Origin: a bacterium
GTDB taxonomy: Bacteria; UBP6; UBA1177
Direction: 5' to 3'
Assembly: GCA_017963125.1 (NCBI GenBank)
Contig: JAGCUA010000069.1
Location: forward strand, 1-64,000
DNA length: 64,000 nucleotides
Notes under the pieces: generated by a model
Database searches by the model: none
Seen by the model: only the letters and a program-made list of their open reading frames with translations
What the model was told of the DNA's origin: nothing
Shown: piece by piece, positions 8,301 through 16,410 of the stretch
Layout: the number at the start of each line of letters is the position of its first letter
How positions within the stretch are numbered: the first letter of the stretch is position 1
Position numbers and translations under genes: made by a program

Positions 8301-8532
8301 TCAGGAAAAACTCGCCAAATTTTATAAACAGGAACTCGAAACAAAAATCATCGGCTATCTCTCTGAAAAACTCGGAATCGATTTGCGTAAAGCGATGGAT
8401 CTTTACTACACTAGCAAACTCAGCACCCAGATAGAACAAGGTTTATACGGGATTGAAAATCTGGATTACAAAAATCTTGCCGAAGATCTGATTGAAAACG
8501 AGATCAACAAATCCGATAAAATTCAGAAGTAG
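8293..8532 (+). CDS. Small DUF3791-associated protein, third gene of the cassette
   Basis: This 79-residue, helix-rich, charged protein contains DLRKAMDLYYTSKLSTQIEQ followed by GLYGIENLDYKNLAEDLIE, a pattern I associate with small proteins next to DUF3990 genes. It overlaps the DUF3990 gene by 8 bp. No enzymatic motif is visible. Together with the DUF3791 gene it brackets the ADP-ribosyltransferase-like gene, so either small protein could be the neutralising partner. Confidence 0.75.
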   Translation: MVDQEKLAKFYKQELETKIIGYLSEKLGIDLRKAMDLYYTSKLSTQIEQGLYGIENLDYKNLAEDLIENEINKSDKIQK

Positions 8533-8546
8533 GATATTTTATTAGG

Positions 8547-8590
8547 ACACCTAACTGTAAGTCCGTAAAAAAGCAAGGTGTTTTTATTTG
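8547..8590 (+). terminator. Weak terminator after the DUF3990 cassette
   Basis: ACACCT (8547-8552) can pair with AGGTGT (8576-8581) across a 23-base loop, followed by TTTTATTTG. The long loop makes it weak, but it is the only candidate between the cassette and the flavin reductase. Confidence 0.3.
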
Positions 8591-8653
8591 CCTTTCCCGG
8601 TACTCTTTCTATATTTTCCTGTTTTTATTGTTTTTTACCGAAACGGGGGACAC

Positions 8654-9118
8654 ATGAACGAGATCTTTTCTCTCTTCAACGACAAGTGGGCACTTCTCAG
8701 CGCGGGAACGAAGGATAAGCACAATTCCATGACCATAAGCTGGGGCGGCATGGGAACGCTTTGGAACAAACCGGTCGTCACGGTCTATGTCAGACCGAAC
8801 AGGCACACATACAGTTTTATGAATGAAAACGACTACTTCACGGTCAGTTTTTATCCTGAGGAATACAGAAATGCGCTCACGCTGATGGGGAGCAAGTCAG
8901 GTCGCGACATCGACAAAGACGCGGCGAGCGGACTCACTGTAAAAGACCTCGGAAAAGCTGTCAGCTACGAAGAAGCCGAAGTCACCCTTCTCTGCAAAAA
9001 AATCTATTTTCAGGATATGAACAAGGAAAACATGCCCAAAGAGGCGAAAGATTTTTACGGCGATGAAGCGCCTCACAGGATCTTCATCGGCGAAGTCGTC
9101 GAAACGATCAGACGATAA
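8654..9118 (+). CDS. Flavin reductase-like FMN-binding protein
   Basis: The 154-residue protein has the split-barrel flavin reductase pattern: NSMTISWGGMGTLWNKPVV, then VYVRPNRHTYSFMNENDYFTVSFY, and a C-terminal PHRIFIGEVVE. Relatives bind FMN and either reduce it or serve as small redox proteins in anaerobes; the substrate cannot be read. The start is ATG 8654, where GGGGGA lies three to eight bases upstream; earlier in-frame TTG codons have no ribosome site. It stands alone, convergent with the next minus-strand gene. Confidence 0.8.
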   Translation: MNEIFSLFNDKWALLSAGTKDKHNSMTISWGGMGTLWNKPVVTVYVRPNRHTYSFMNENDYFTVSFYPEEYRNALTLMGSKSGRDIDKDAASGLTVKDLGKAVSYEEAEVTLLCKKIYFQDMNKENMPKEAKDFYGDEAPHRIFIGEVVETIRR

Positions 9119-9139
9119 TGTCTTAAAGAAATCAAGAAG

Positions 9140-9916
9140 TTACTTAACCAGTTCAATTTCCTCGCCTTCTCCGATCACAAGGCGGTTCGGGGAATCAAAC
9201 TGCTCAGCTCTTTCGCGGTCGAAATATTTTCCGCCGCTTGCAGCGATCACGTGATACGGGATATCATGCTTGGCACCGACGAGTTTCGCGCACTCAGCCG
9301 CTTCGGGAAGATCCATGTTGTAAACACCGTCGCAGCAGTAAAAAGCGTAGTCGAGTTTCTTTTCAGCAAGAGCTGGCATCTGCTGGGTTTTGCTCGTATC
9401 ACCCGAAACATAGACTGTAACGCCGTCTGAAAGCGTCAGAATGTAGCCGACACACTCTTTCACGTCGTGATTTTTGTTGTATCCCGCTTCGACCGCTTCG
9501 ATTTTGACATAACCGAGGTCGAAACTCTGGTGCTTTCCGTCAGCGAGAGCCTCTTTCCAAGTGATCGTCCGGCAGTCCTCCTTGCGGTTCTTGATCTTGT
9601 CGATAGCGTTGTGATCGAAGTGAGCGTGAGTGACAAGGATAAGATCTGCCGCAGGCTCGTAGCCTTCTCCTACGAAAGGATCGATGTAGATCACCTTCCC
9701 TTCAGCCGTTGTGATGCGGAGACTTGCATGTCCCATGTAAAGAAGTTTCGCCTTCGCGCTTTCTGTCGGTTTGGTTTCATCCGTTTCAGCCGCAGGCACA
9801 GAATTTTGCTCACCCTTTTGTTCGTTTTTCTCGGCCTGGTTTGATGCCGTTCCCGTGCAGGCTGCGAGAATAAAAGCCAAAAATGCCGACATGATAATTT
9901 CTACAATCCTCTTCAT
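9140..9916 (-). CDS. Metallo-beta-lactamase-fold hydrolase, lipoprotein
   Basis: The 258-residue protein begins with a lipoprotein signal ending LAAC, so Cys20 would be lipidated. After an Asp/Glu/Lys-rich linker the UlaG-like metallo-beta-lactamase fold starts at about residue 57 (LLYMGHASLRI), with the metal-binding HAHFDH at 97-102 and VYVSGDTSK as a later ligand strand. UlaG-like enzymes act on lactones or phosphodiesters; the substrate here is unknown, and export as a lipoprotein is unusual for this branch. GGAGAA precedes the ATG. It follows the MalE-MalF fusion gene by 19 bp and is probably cotranscribed with it. Confidence 0.85.
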   Translation of the reverse strand: MKRIVEIIMSAFLAFILAACTGTASNQAEKNEQKGEQNSVPAAETDETKPTESAKAKLLYMGHASLRITTAEGKVIYIDPFVGEGYEPAADLILVTHAHFDHNAIDKIKNRKEDCRTITWKEALADGKHQSFDLGYVKIEAVEAGYNKNHDVKECVGYILTLSDGVTVYVSGDTSKTQQMPALAEKKLDYAFYCCDGVYNMDLPEAAECAKLVGAKHDIPYHVIAASGGKYFDRERAEQFDSPNRLVIGEGEEIELVK

Positions 9917-9935
9917 CTGTTTCTCCGTTTTAAAT

Positions 9936-12131
9936 CTAATTTTCCTTTCCGACTTTTTCAGTTGCTTTGGAATAAAGCAGAAGAACTATGAAAATCAAGG
10001 TCGAATAAGCTGCCGCGTAGCCGTAGCGTTCCTGACGCTGGAATGCCCATTTGTAGGCTTCGCTTATGAGGATTTCGGTCGCGCCGTCAGGTTCGCCGCC
10101 CGAAACGAGGTAGATGATGTTGAACATATTGAATGTCCAGACGCTGCCCAGAATTACTGCCGGAAGAAGCGCCGGTTTCAAAAGCGGCAGGATTACGTGT
10201 CTGAACCGCTGAAATCCGTTGGCTCCGTCAACGCTTGCGGCATCCTCGAGATCGTGCGGGATCGCCTGCAGTGCGCCGAGAGCGGTGACCATCATGAACG
10301 GGAAACCGAGCCAGGTGTTTGTCGTGACATTTGCCGCAAACGAAGTCCAGAAGCCGCTGAACCAGCTGACGGGTTCAAGCCCTATCGCCTGCAAGATTCC
10401 GTTTATCGCGCCGAACTGCCTGTTGAACATTCCTTTCCAGATAAGTGCCGTAATGTAGTTGGGAACTGCCCACGGGATTATGAGAAGCATTCTGTAAACG
10501 CCTTTAAGTTTAAGCCACGACTCACGCAGCATGAGAGCGAGCGCAAGACCTATCGAAACATGCAGAAAAACATTCACGGCTGTCCACAAAATCGTGACAA
10601 GAAGCGTGAAATAGAACGAAAGCGAATCTGTTACCGGAAAATCTTTCGAAAGGAGGATCGAAATGAAGTTCGTGAAACCTACAAACTGGTATTCGCCGCT
10701 TTTATGGGCAAAAAACGCGACCGCCGTCCCAACCGCGAACGGAACAAAAACAAGGACGAGCATTGATAACATCGCCGGGAAAAGATAGAGGTAAGGTGTC
10801 GGCGACGACATGAGTTTTTCGAAAAATTTATACTTTTTTATCTGTCTGACTGTGAAAACAAGCCCGATAACTGCCGCGATGACAAGAATTATTACAAAAA
10901 CAACCGGGCTTTGCGCCGCAGGAAGCGGTTTCGAGAAGATTTTGAACTGCTGCTGCGCGCTTTCGAGAGCGTTTTCAGGGGTGTCTGCACCGCGGAGAAC
11001 CTTTCTCAAAGCACCGGCAAGAGGCTCCCAGACCATTCTCATTTTCGGGTTGTTGCTCATGGGAACAGAAACTTCAGCCTGTTTTTTGAAAACATTGAGG
11101 ATTTCGTCAGTCGCGACTTCCTCATCCTCGTAAACCGAAGCGGTCGCGACAGACTGCCTTCCCGATATTGCGCGGACTTTGGCAGCATCGTGCGAAACGA
11201 GGAATTTTCCGAATTCCGCAGCCCCTTTTTTGTTTGTAGTTTCGTGATTTGAAACGAGATAAGCCTCGACCGTGAGGAAAGGTTTCATAACTTCGCCGCT
11301 TTCGCTAACTTTCGGCAGAACTGCGACCGAATAAGGGACATTTTTGTCGATTTCACCAAGAAACCACGGTCCGTTGATTACAAAAGCGGAGTTTCCTTCG
11401 TTGAAAAGCTGCGTTACAAGCGCTGAAGTCGCTTCCTGCGGCGTTACTTTCGACTTATTTACTAAATTATCAATAAATTCAAGTGCTTTCACATTTCCTT
11501 TATCGTCAAGGCAGGCCATGCCGTCTTCCCTTTCGGCACCGTTTTCAAAGCAGAATTTTCCGCCGAAACCGTAGATGAAAGAAGCCGCGAAATATGCCGA
11601 AGTCGCTTCAAAAGCCAACCCGTATTTCCCGTTTTTCGCATCTGTGAAACTTTGTGCCGCTTTCAATAATTCGTCAGTAGTTTCAGGCACTTTTTCGACT
11701 TTGTCGGTGCGGTAGAAAAGGACTGCGCTTTTGAAAGAAAGAGGGAATCCCCAGTATTTTCCGTTGTATTTCAAAGCATCAAGAGTCGAAGGAATCAGAG
11801 AGTCTGACAAGTTTCCGCTCAAAACATCGGAAAGATCCGAAATTATTCCGCTTTCAGCCCAGTCGCCCACTCTTTCGTGAGCGAAAATGAATGCGTCTGG
11901 ACCGTTTCCTCGGGGGATCGCACTTGTCAGCTTGTTGGCAAAGGCGTCGTACGGAACATTAAGCAGATCGACTTTGTATTCAGACTGCAATTCATTGAAT
12001 TTATTGCGCAAGTCTTCCAGCGCTCTCTGCTCGTCGCCACGGTACGAATGCCAGATCGTGACAGTTTCCCTCTCAGCAAAAAGCGAAAAGAAAACAAGCA
12101 AAATTAAAGAAAATAAAGTAAATTTTTTCAT
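9936..12131 (-). CDS. ABC sugar transporter, fused substrate-binding protein and MalF-type permease
   Basis: The 731-residue protein has a signal sequence (1-20), a family-1 extracellular solute-binding domain (about 21-400, starting TVTIWHSYRGDEQ), an extra transmembrane helix at about 409-428, and a MalF-type permease (about 440-731) with the ATPase-docking EAA loop EDAASVDGANGFQRFRHVIL at 629-648. In most carbohydrate CUT1 importers these are separate MalE and MalF proteins. The tethered binding protein would be held at the outer face of the inner membrane. The usual partners, a MalG permease and a MalK ATPase, are not adjacent: the next gene downstream is the hydrolase lipoprotein. The sugar cannot be inferred. 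The start codon lacks a strong ribosome site and lies 3 bp from the upstream stop, so it may depend on coupling. Confidence 0.9.
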   Translation of the reverse strand: MKKFTLFSLILLVFFSLFAERETVTIWHSYRGDEQRALEDLRNKFNELQSEYKVDLLNVPYDAFANKLTSAIPRGNGPDAFIFAHERVGDWAESGIISDLSDVLSGNLSDSLIPSTLDALKYNGKYWGFPLSFKSAVLFYRTDKVEKVPETTDELLKAAQSFTDAKNGKYGLAFEATSAYFAASFIYGFGGKFCFENGAEREDGMACLDDKGNVKALEFIDNLVNKSKVTPQEATSALVTQLFNEGNSAFVINGPWFLGEIDKNVPYSVAVLPKVSESGEVMKPFLTVEAYLVSNHETTNKKGAAEFGKFLVSHDAAKVRAISGRQSVATASVYEDEEVATDEILNVFKKQAEVSVPMSNNPKMRMVWEPLAGALRKVLRGADTPENALESAQQQFKIFSKPLPAAQSPVVFVIILVIAAVIGLVFTVRQIKKYKFFEKLMSSPTPYLYLFPAMLSMLVLVFVPFAVGTAVAFFAHKSGEYQFVGFTNFISILLSKDFPVTDSLSFYFTLLVTILWTAVNVFLHVSIGLALALMLRESWLKLKGVYRMLLIIPWAVPNYITALIWKGMFNRQFGAINGILQAIGLEPVSWFSGFWTSFAANVTTNTWLGFPFMMVTALGALQAIPHDLEDAASVDGANGFQRFRHVILPLLKPALLPAVILGSVWTFNMFNIIYLVSGGEPDGATEILISEAYKWAFQRQERYGYAAAYSTLIFIVLLLYSKATEKVGKEN

Positions 12132-12134
12132 GGC

Positions 12135-12647
12135 TTATTTTTGAAGTGATTTTAAAACCTCTAATAATTCCTGATGCTTCTGAGTTCCGATAAGAAGTTT
12201 GTTTCCGTTAGGGAACTCCAGCTGCAGACCTCTGTCTCCGCGGATGCTGAGAGATCTGTTGTTATGCCTTCCTTTGTAGCCCCAGCCGCCGTATTCGCGC
12301 ACCGGATGATACTTTCTGACATAGTATGCCAGCATGTTGCTGAAGGGATAGAATTTGAACGAAAATCCTAAAGGGAAAAGCCTGACATAAACACCCTGCT
12401 CTGTGATCTTAGTCTCTAATTTTATTGAAAAAATCAAAGCAAGCGAAATAATTAAAGCGAGCGCCCAGGTGATCGCTTTGGATGCAAGATATTCAGGATG
12501 GCTCATAAGAAATTCGACACGGTAAGGCTTACTTACAATGAGAATCACAGGAACGAACTGGACTAAAATGACTGTCAGCCACAGCCACCACTGCGTAAGA
12601 CGCTGTTTTTCGTAAAAAAGGACTTTTTCAAGAAGTTTTTCTCCCAT
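12135..12647 (-). CDS. Two-helix membrane protein of unknown function (DUF6141-like)
   Basis: The 170-residue protein has two membrane helices (about 20-40 and 58-78) and a C-terminal cytoplasmic domain with YGGWGYKGR, LSIRGDRGLQLEF and KLLIGTQKHQELLEVLKSL. This resembles small bacterial PH-like membrane proteins of the DUF6141 kind. Starts at ATG after AGGTGA. It lies between queH and the fused transporter gene, with gaps of 8 and 3 bp, and is probably cotranscribed. Confidence 0.65.
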   Translation of the reverse strand: MGEKLLEKVLFYEKQRLTQWWLWLTVILVQFVPVILIVSKPYRVEFLMSHPEYLASKAITWALALIISLALIFSIKLETKITEQGVYVRLFPLGFSFKFYPFSNMLAYYVRKYHPVREYGGWGYKGRHNNRSLSIRGDRGLQLEFPNGNKLLIGTQKHQELLEVLKSLQK

Positions 12648-12655
12648 TTTTCACC

Positions 12656-13198
12656 TCACCTTTTCTTGCTGTAATCGCATCCGCAGTATTTCTGCCGGTA
12701 AAGGCCGTACTGCCTGGAAAGCTCGATGGAACGCCTGTAATCCCACCTTTCAAGGAACCATCTTATCCCGAATTTCTCAGAAAGCACTTTTCCTATTTCG
12801 TCAAGCCACTCGAAATTTTTGTATGGGCTGATCGCTAAAGTCGTGCTCACCGCGTCACAGCTGAGTTCCGCCGCTTTTTTGAAACTTTCCAAAAGACGCA
12901 GATAGTAGCAGATACGGCATCTGAAGCCGCCTTCTCCGCTTAAGGAAACCGGTTCGATGAGCGAATTCCAGAAGTCGTAGTCGTATTTTCCGCGCAGGAC
13001 TTTGACTGTGTTTCCGTAACGGGTTTCAATGTATCTTACAAGCTCTGACCAGCGTTTTTCCTCTTCTTCAGCCGGGGAAATGTTGGGATTGTAGTAAAAA
13101 ACTGAAACATCCGAATCAGGATCGTCATTGAGAATTTTTTCAAGAGTAGCCGTAGTGCATGGCGCACAGCAGGCATGAAGCAAAATTTTTTCAGTCAT
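12656..13198 (-). CDS. queH: Epoxyqueuosine reductase QueH
   Basis: The 180-residue protein reads LLHACCAPCTTATLE near its start, with the CC and C cysteines characteristic of QueH, then FYYNPNISPAEEEEKR and the second cysteine group CRICYYLRL, and ends YCGCDYSKK. QueH performs the last step of queuosine synthesis in tRNA, reducing epoxyqueuosine, and is unrelated in fold to QueG. The cysteines bind an iron-sulfur cluster and an adjacent metal. It lies 5 bp after the MlaC-like gene in the same operon, with no other queuosine genes nearby. Confidence 0.93.
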   Translation of the reverse strand: MTEKILLHACCAPCTTATLEKILNDDPDSDVSVFYYNPNISPAEEEEKRWSELVRYIETRYGNTVKVLRGKYDYDFWNSLIEPVSLSGEGGFRCRICYYLRLLESFKKAAELSCDAVSTTLAISPYKNFEWLDEIGKVLSEKFGIRWFLERWDYRRSIELSRQYGLYRQKYCGCDYSKKR

Positions 13199-13203
13199 TT
13201 TGG

Positions 13204-13908
13204 CTACTTGGCAGCAGGTTTTATCTCTTTTTTATCATGTTTTTCTTTTGAAGATTTTATTTTTTTGTCGATATTGGCGATAAGTTCGTCGATACTTTTC
13301 TCTTTCAGATTTTTCTCGAACTGCTCTCTGTAGTTTCTGGCAAGACTGACTGTGTCAAGCTCGACATCGAAGACCTTGTATTTGCCGTCAATTTTGCGGA
13401 TGTGGTAAACGAGTTCGTAACCGACTGTTTTTCCTTTGAAAATGCCCTGGATCTCAGATGTGATGAAGATACTTTCCGGAACGCCTTTAAGATATTTTTT
13501 CTCTGTTCCCTTGTCTAAATATTTTTTCTCGTAACTTTTGTTGTAAAAGAGTTTGTCAAGATAGACGTCCGTGAACAACTCTTTGATTTTATTGAACAAT
13601 TCCTCTTTTTTCGATTCAGAGGTCTCAGCCCATTTTTTGCCGATTATATATTCCGAAATAAAGCGGTAGTCGATGATTTCTTCAACGATTTCCTTTATCT
13701 CTTTGTCTTTGGCAGCATATTTCGGCGTTCCTTTTTTCGGGTTTGTGTTTGCCAGTTTTTCGAACGCCTGCTCTTTGGTTTCAAGCAGTTTCATCGCCGC
13801 TGCGACATCAAGCTGATCCGCCGCCTGCTCTTTTGCAGGAGCCGGAGCCGCCTGGGCGAAAAGTCCGAAACAGAAAAACATAAGTGTTACCGTTAAAATG
13901 TGTTTCAT
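13204..13908 (-). CDS. MlaC/Ttg2D-like periplasmic phospholipid-binding protein
   Basis: A signal peptide (about 1-20, cleaving near AQAAPA) is followed by an MlaC-like domain, with IIDYRFISEYIIGKKW, EELFNKIKELFTDVYLDKL and YHIRKIDGKYKVFDVELD typical of the family. MlaC shuttles lipids between the outer membrane and the MlaFEDB ABC complex. No mlaD, mlaE or mlaF genes are in the window. The C-terminal tail is Lys-rich and low-complexity. The start overlaps the end of the TolC-family gene by 4 bp, so the two are translationally coupled and may act in the same envelope pathway. Confidence 0.85.
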   Translation of the reverse strand: MKHILTVTLMFFCFGLFAQAAPAPAKEQAADQLDVAAAMKLLETKEQAFEKLANTNPKKGTPKYAAKDKEIKEIVEEIIDYRFISEYIIGKKWAETSESKKEELFNKIKELFTDVYLDKLFYNKSYEKKYLDKGTEKKYLKGVPESIFITSEIQGIFKGKTVGYELVYHIRKIDGKYKVFDVELDTVSLARNYREQFEKNLKEKSIDELIANIDKKIKSSKEKHDKKEIKPAAK

Positions 13909-15473
13909 TTCTCAGTCGCCCCCGTAAATTCAATAATATCCTCGATTTTCATATTGTAATCGTAAATCGCTTTTACATATTCCTGCTCGTTCTCGAAAAA
14001 CGCCTTGACCGCGTCGATCAGATCTTTCGTCCCTGTCGTCATCCCCGATTCATAGTTGGCGTATTCGGTCGTCAGCATCCCTTTTGTCGTTTTGCGGATA
14101 GACTTGAGGTGCGAAATATGGGAATCAAGAGCCTTGAGATCGTTGTATTTGCGTTTTACCTGCAACGAAACGTTCTGCTCGACAAGAAACGCTTTGCTTT
14201 TCATATAGTTCCATTCTGCCTTGGCTTTCTGGATCTTCCTGACCTGTTCCATGATATTCAGATCAAAACTGAGACCGACTCCGATCTCGCCGTCGTAGCC
14301 GTTGTAGGGGCTGTTTGCCTCGGGATAATATTTTTCGTCGACAGAACTCGTGTATCTGAACGAATATGAACCGATCATTCCGAAATTCGGGAGAGTTTTG
14401 CGGACTTCAAGCTTGTAAAGTTTTTCATAAATATCGAGCCCTCTCTTCAAATATGTCGCATAAGGGCTGTTCTCCTTCATCGAATTTACAAGATCCTGTT
14501 CTTCTTTGGCAAAATCCAGTTTTTTCATTTCCTTGTCGGCAAAAGCCCAGTTTTCACCCAGAACTTCGGTGATCAGCGATTTCAGCGTGTCGGTCTGGAA
14601 AAGCAGTCTGTCGTATAAATACTGCACTTTCTCCTTTTCTATCAGCAGTTTGTTGAGATCTTTCTGCGTTACTCCCTCTTTTTCCTCGTAAAGCATGTCA
14701 CGGAGCTTTTCCTCGGCTTTGTCGAGTTCTTTCATCGCCGGTTCCATGATGTCGATATAGGTCTGCGCCATGACCCACGACCAGTAGATCGCCGCAGCTT
14801 CTTTTCTGATTTTAAGGTCGGCTATCTTTGATTCGGCCTTTCTGACATCTATCTGAGCCTCGGCTGCACGTCTTCCCGCAAGCACCTTTCCGAAAGTGTA
14901 GATCGGAAGGAGAAACTCTACCTTCGTTCTTATCGCTACACCCCATTTTCCGAGATCGCTGTAGTATTTGTGCCACTTTCTTTCCTTAAATTCAGGTAGA
15001 CCGTCGCCGTCTTCATCAGGAAGCAGTTCGGACTGCTCGTAAACATATCTCGGGTGAGGACCTATTCCGGTCACGATCTTTATCGTCGGGAACATCTGCG
15101 CGATAACATAATCGTAATCGGCTTCAGCCATCTGCATTTTATATTTTGAACTTTCTCCGATACCCGTTTTTTCTATGAATTTACTGATAAACTCCTCTTT
15201 TGTGTAAACGGTCGGAGCAGCATTATTTGCGGATTTATTGATATTTTCAGAAGTTTTATCTTCCGCGGCATGTTCTTTGTTCTCAGCAGATTCATCAATA
15301 TTTTCAGCTGGTTTCTCGATATTTTCAGAAGGTTTTTCAGTGCTATTTTCTGCGTTTGCTTCCTCTTCAGCGACTTCTGCCGAAAGGAAAAAGAATATAA
15401 CTATTATAAAAAAAGAAAGGAGCGCCCTTTTGAAAGACGCTCCCGAAAATGTAGAATCACAAAAATAGCTCAT
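13905..15473 (-). CDS. TolC-family outer-membrane protein
   Basis: The 522-residue protein has a hydrophobic signal (about 17-35), an Ala/Glu/Ser/Asn-rich linker with ENxxKPxEN-like repeats (about 36-90), and two helical repeats typical of outer-membrane efflux proteins (for example WSWVMAQTYIDIMEPAMKEL and YNDLKALDSHISHL). TolC proteins form the outer-membrane channel of efflux and secretion systems. The ATG lies 7 bp after the tsf stop with no ribosome site. A strong intrinsic terminator (15408-15443) is read inside codons 10 to about 22, and no alternative in-frame start is seen between it and the signal sequence. Expression therefore seems to need readthrough from rpsB-tsf and translational coupling. 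Confidence 0.85.
   Translation of the reverse strand: MSYFCDSTFSGASFKRALLSFFIIVIFFFLSAEVAEEEANAENSTEKPSENIEKPAENIDESAENKEHAAEDKTSENINKSANNAAPTVYTKEEFISKFIEKTGIGESSKYKMQMAEADYDYVIAQMFPTIKIVTGIGPHPRYVYEQSELLPDEDGDGLPEFKERKWHKYYSDLGKWGVAIRTKVEFLLPIYTFGKVLAGRRAAEAQIDVRKAESKIADLKIRKEAAAIYWSWVMAQTYIDIMEPAMKELDKAEEKLRDMLYEEKEGVTQKDLNKLLIEKEKVQYLYDRLLFQTDTLKSLITEVLGENWAFADKEMKKLDFAKEEQDLVNSMKENSPYATYLKRGLDIYEKLYKLEVRKTLPNFGMIGSYSFRYTSSVDEKYYPEANSPYNGYDGEIGVGLSFDLNIMEQVRKIQKAKAEWNYMKSKAFLVEQNVSLQVKRKYNDLKALDSHISHLKSIRKTTKGMLTTEYANYESGMTTGTKDLIDAVKAFFENEQEYVKAIYDYNMKIEDIIEFTGATEK
15408..15443 (-). terminator. Intrinsic terminator of rpsB-tsf, inside the TolC-family gene
   Basis: On the minus strand GGAGCG pairs with CGCTCC (outer stem, 15419-15443), with an inner CTTT/AAGG extension and a CAA loop, immediately followed by TTTCTTTTTTT. 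It lies 38 bases beyond the tsf stop but within the first codons of the next gene. Confidence 0.8.
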
Positions 15474-15480
15474 TAAAAAA

Positions 15481-16401
15481 TTATTTCATCTGAGCTGCAA
15501 CTTCTTCCGCGAAATTTTCTACTTTCTTTTCAATGCCTTCACCGAGTTCAAAACGGTTGAAGCGGACTACTTTAAGGTCACAGCCGACTTTCTTGCCTGT
15601 TTCTTTGATATAATCTTTGATCTTGAGGTCGCTGTTCATAACGAAAACCTGCTCGAGAAGAGTGTTTTCCGATACGAACTTCTGGATTTTTCCTTCAACG
15701 ATCTTTTCAGCAACTGCCTGCGGTTTTCCCATTTCGAGAACCTGTGCGAGGAAAGCGTGCTTTTCGGAAGCAAGTTTATCCTGCGGAAAAGAATCTACAT
15801 CGATGCAGTCAGGACGCATCGAAGCGATCTGCATAGCGATTCCGTCAGCCATTTCGATAACTTCCGGTTTTGTCGTGCATTCAGCGCAGCAAGCTTTGAT
15901 TTCAAGCATAACGCCGATTTTTCCGCCCATGTGAACGTAAGAGTGGATGAAAGAATTCTCGCCTGCTTCGTATTTTACGAATCTTCTCGGTTTGATGTTC
16001 TCGCCGATAACTGCAACAGCTTCTTTCGTCATGGTCTCTACTTCTGCATTGTAGAAGTTCTCTTCCATAGAAACGACCTGGTTCTCTTCTTTCGCGTTCT
16101 TTGCGAAGTAGTCGAGCATGGTCTTCGAAAGTTCTTTGAAACCGTCGCTTTTTGCAGCGAAGTCTGTTTCGCAGTTGAGCTCGAGCATAAGGCCTTTGTT
16201 TCCTTCGATGGAAATGAGGACAGCTCCTTCCGAAGCTACTCTGTCAGCCTTTTTAGCCGCTTTCGCGATGCCTTTATCTTTAAGGATCTGCATAGCAGCG
16301 TCAAGGTCGCCGTTAGCTTCCATGAGGGCTTTTTTGCAGTCCATCATTCCTACGCCGCTTTTCTCTCTGAGTTCTTTAACCAATCCTGCAGTAATTTCCA
16401 T
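15481..16401 (-). CDS. tsf: Elongation factor Ts
   Basis: The 306-residue protein is a full-length EF-Ts: the N-terminal UBA-like domain includes LVKELREKSGVGMMDCKKAL, followed by the core with LELNCETDFAAKSDGF, which contacts EF-Tu. It catalyses GDP release from EF-Tu during translation elongation. TAGGAGGAA precedes the ATG. It follows rpsB by 9 bp, the usual bacterial order. Confidence 0.98.
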   Translation of the reverse strand: MEITAGLVKELREKSGVGMMDCKKALMEANGDLDAAMQILKDKGIAKAAKKADRVASEGAVLISIEGNKGLMLELNCETDFAAKSDGFKELSKTMLDYFAKNAKEENQVVSMEENFYNAEVETMTKEAVAVIGENIKPRRFVKYEAGENSFIHSYVHMGGKIGVMLEIKACCAECTTKPEVIEMADGIAMQIASMRPDCIDVDSFPQDKLASEKHAFLAQVLEMGKPQAVAEKIVEGKIQKFVSENTLLEQVFVMNSDLKIKDYIKETGKKVGCDLKVVRFNRFELGEGIEKKVENFAEEVAAQMK

Positions 16402-16410
16402 GGGTTCCTC

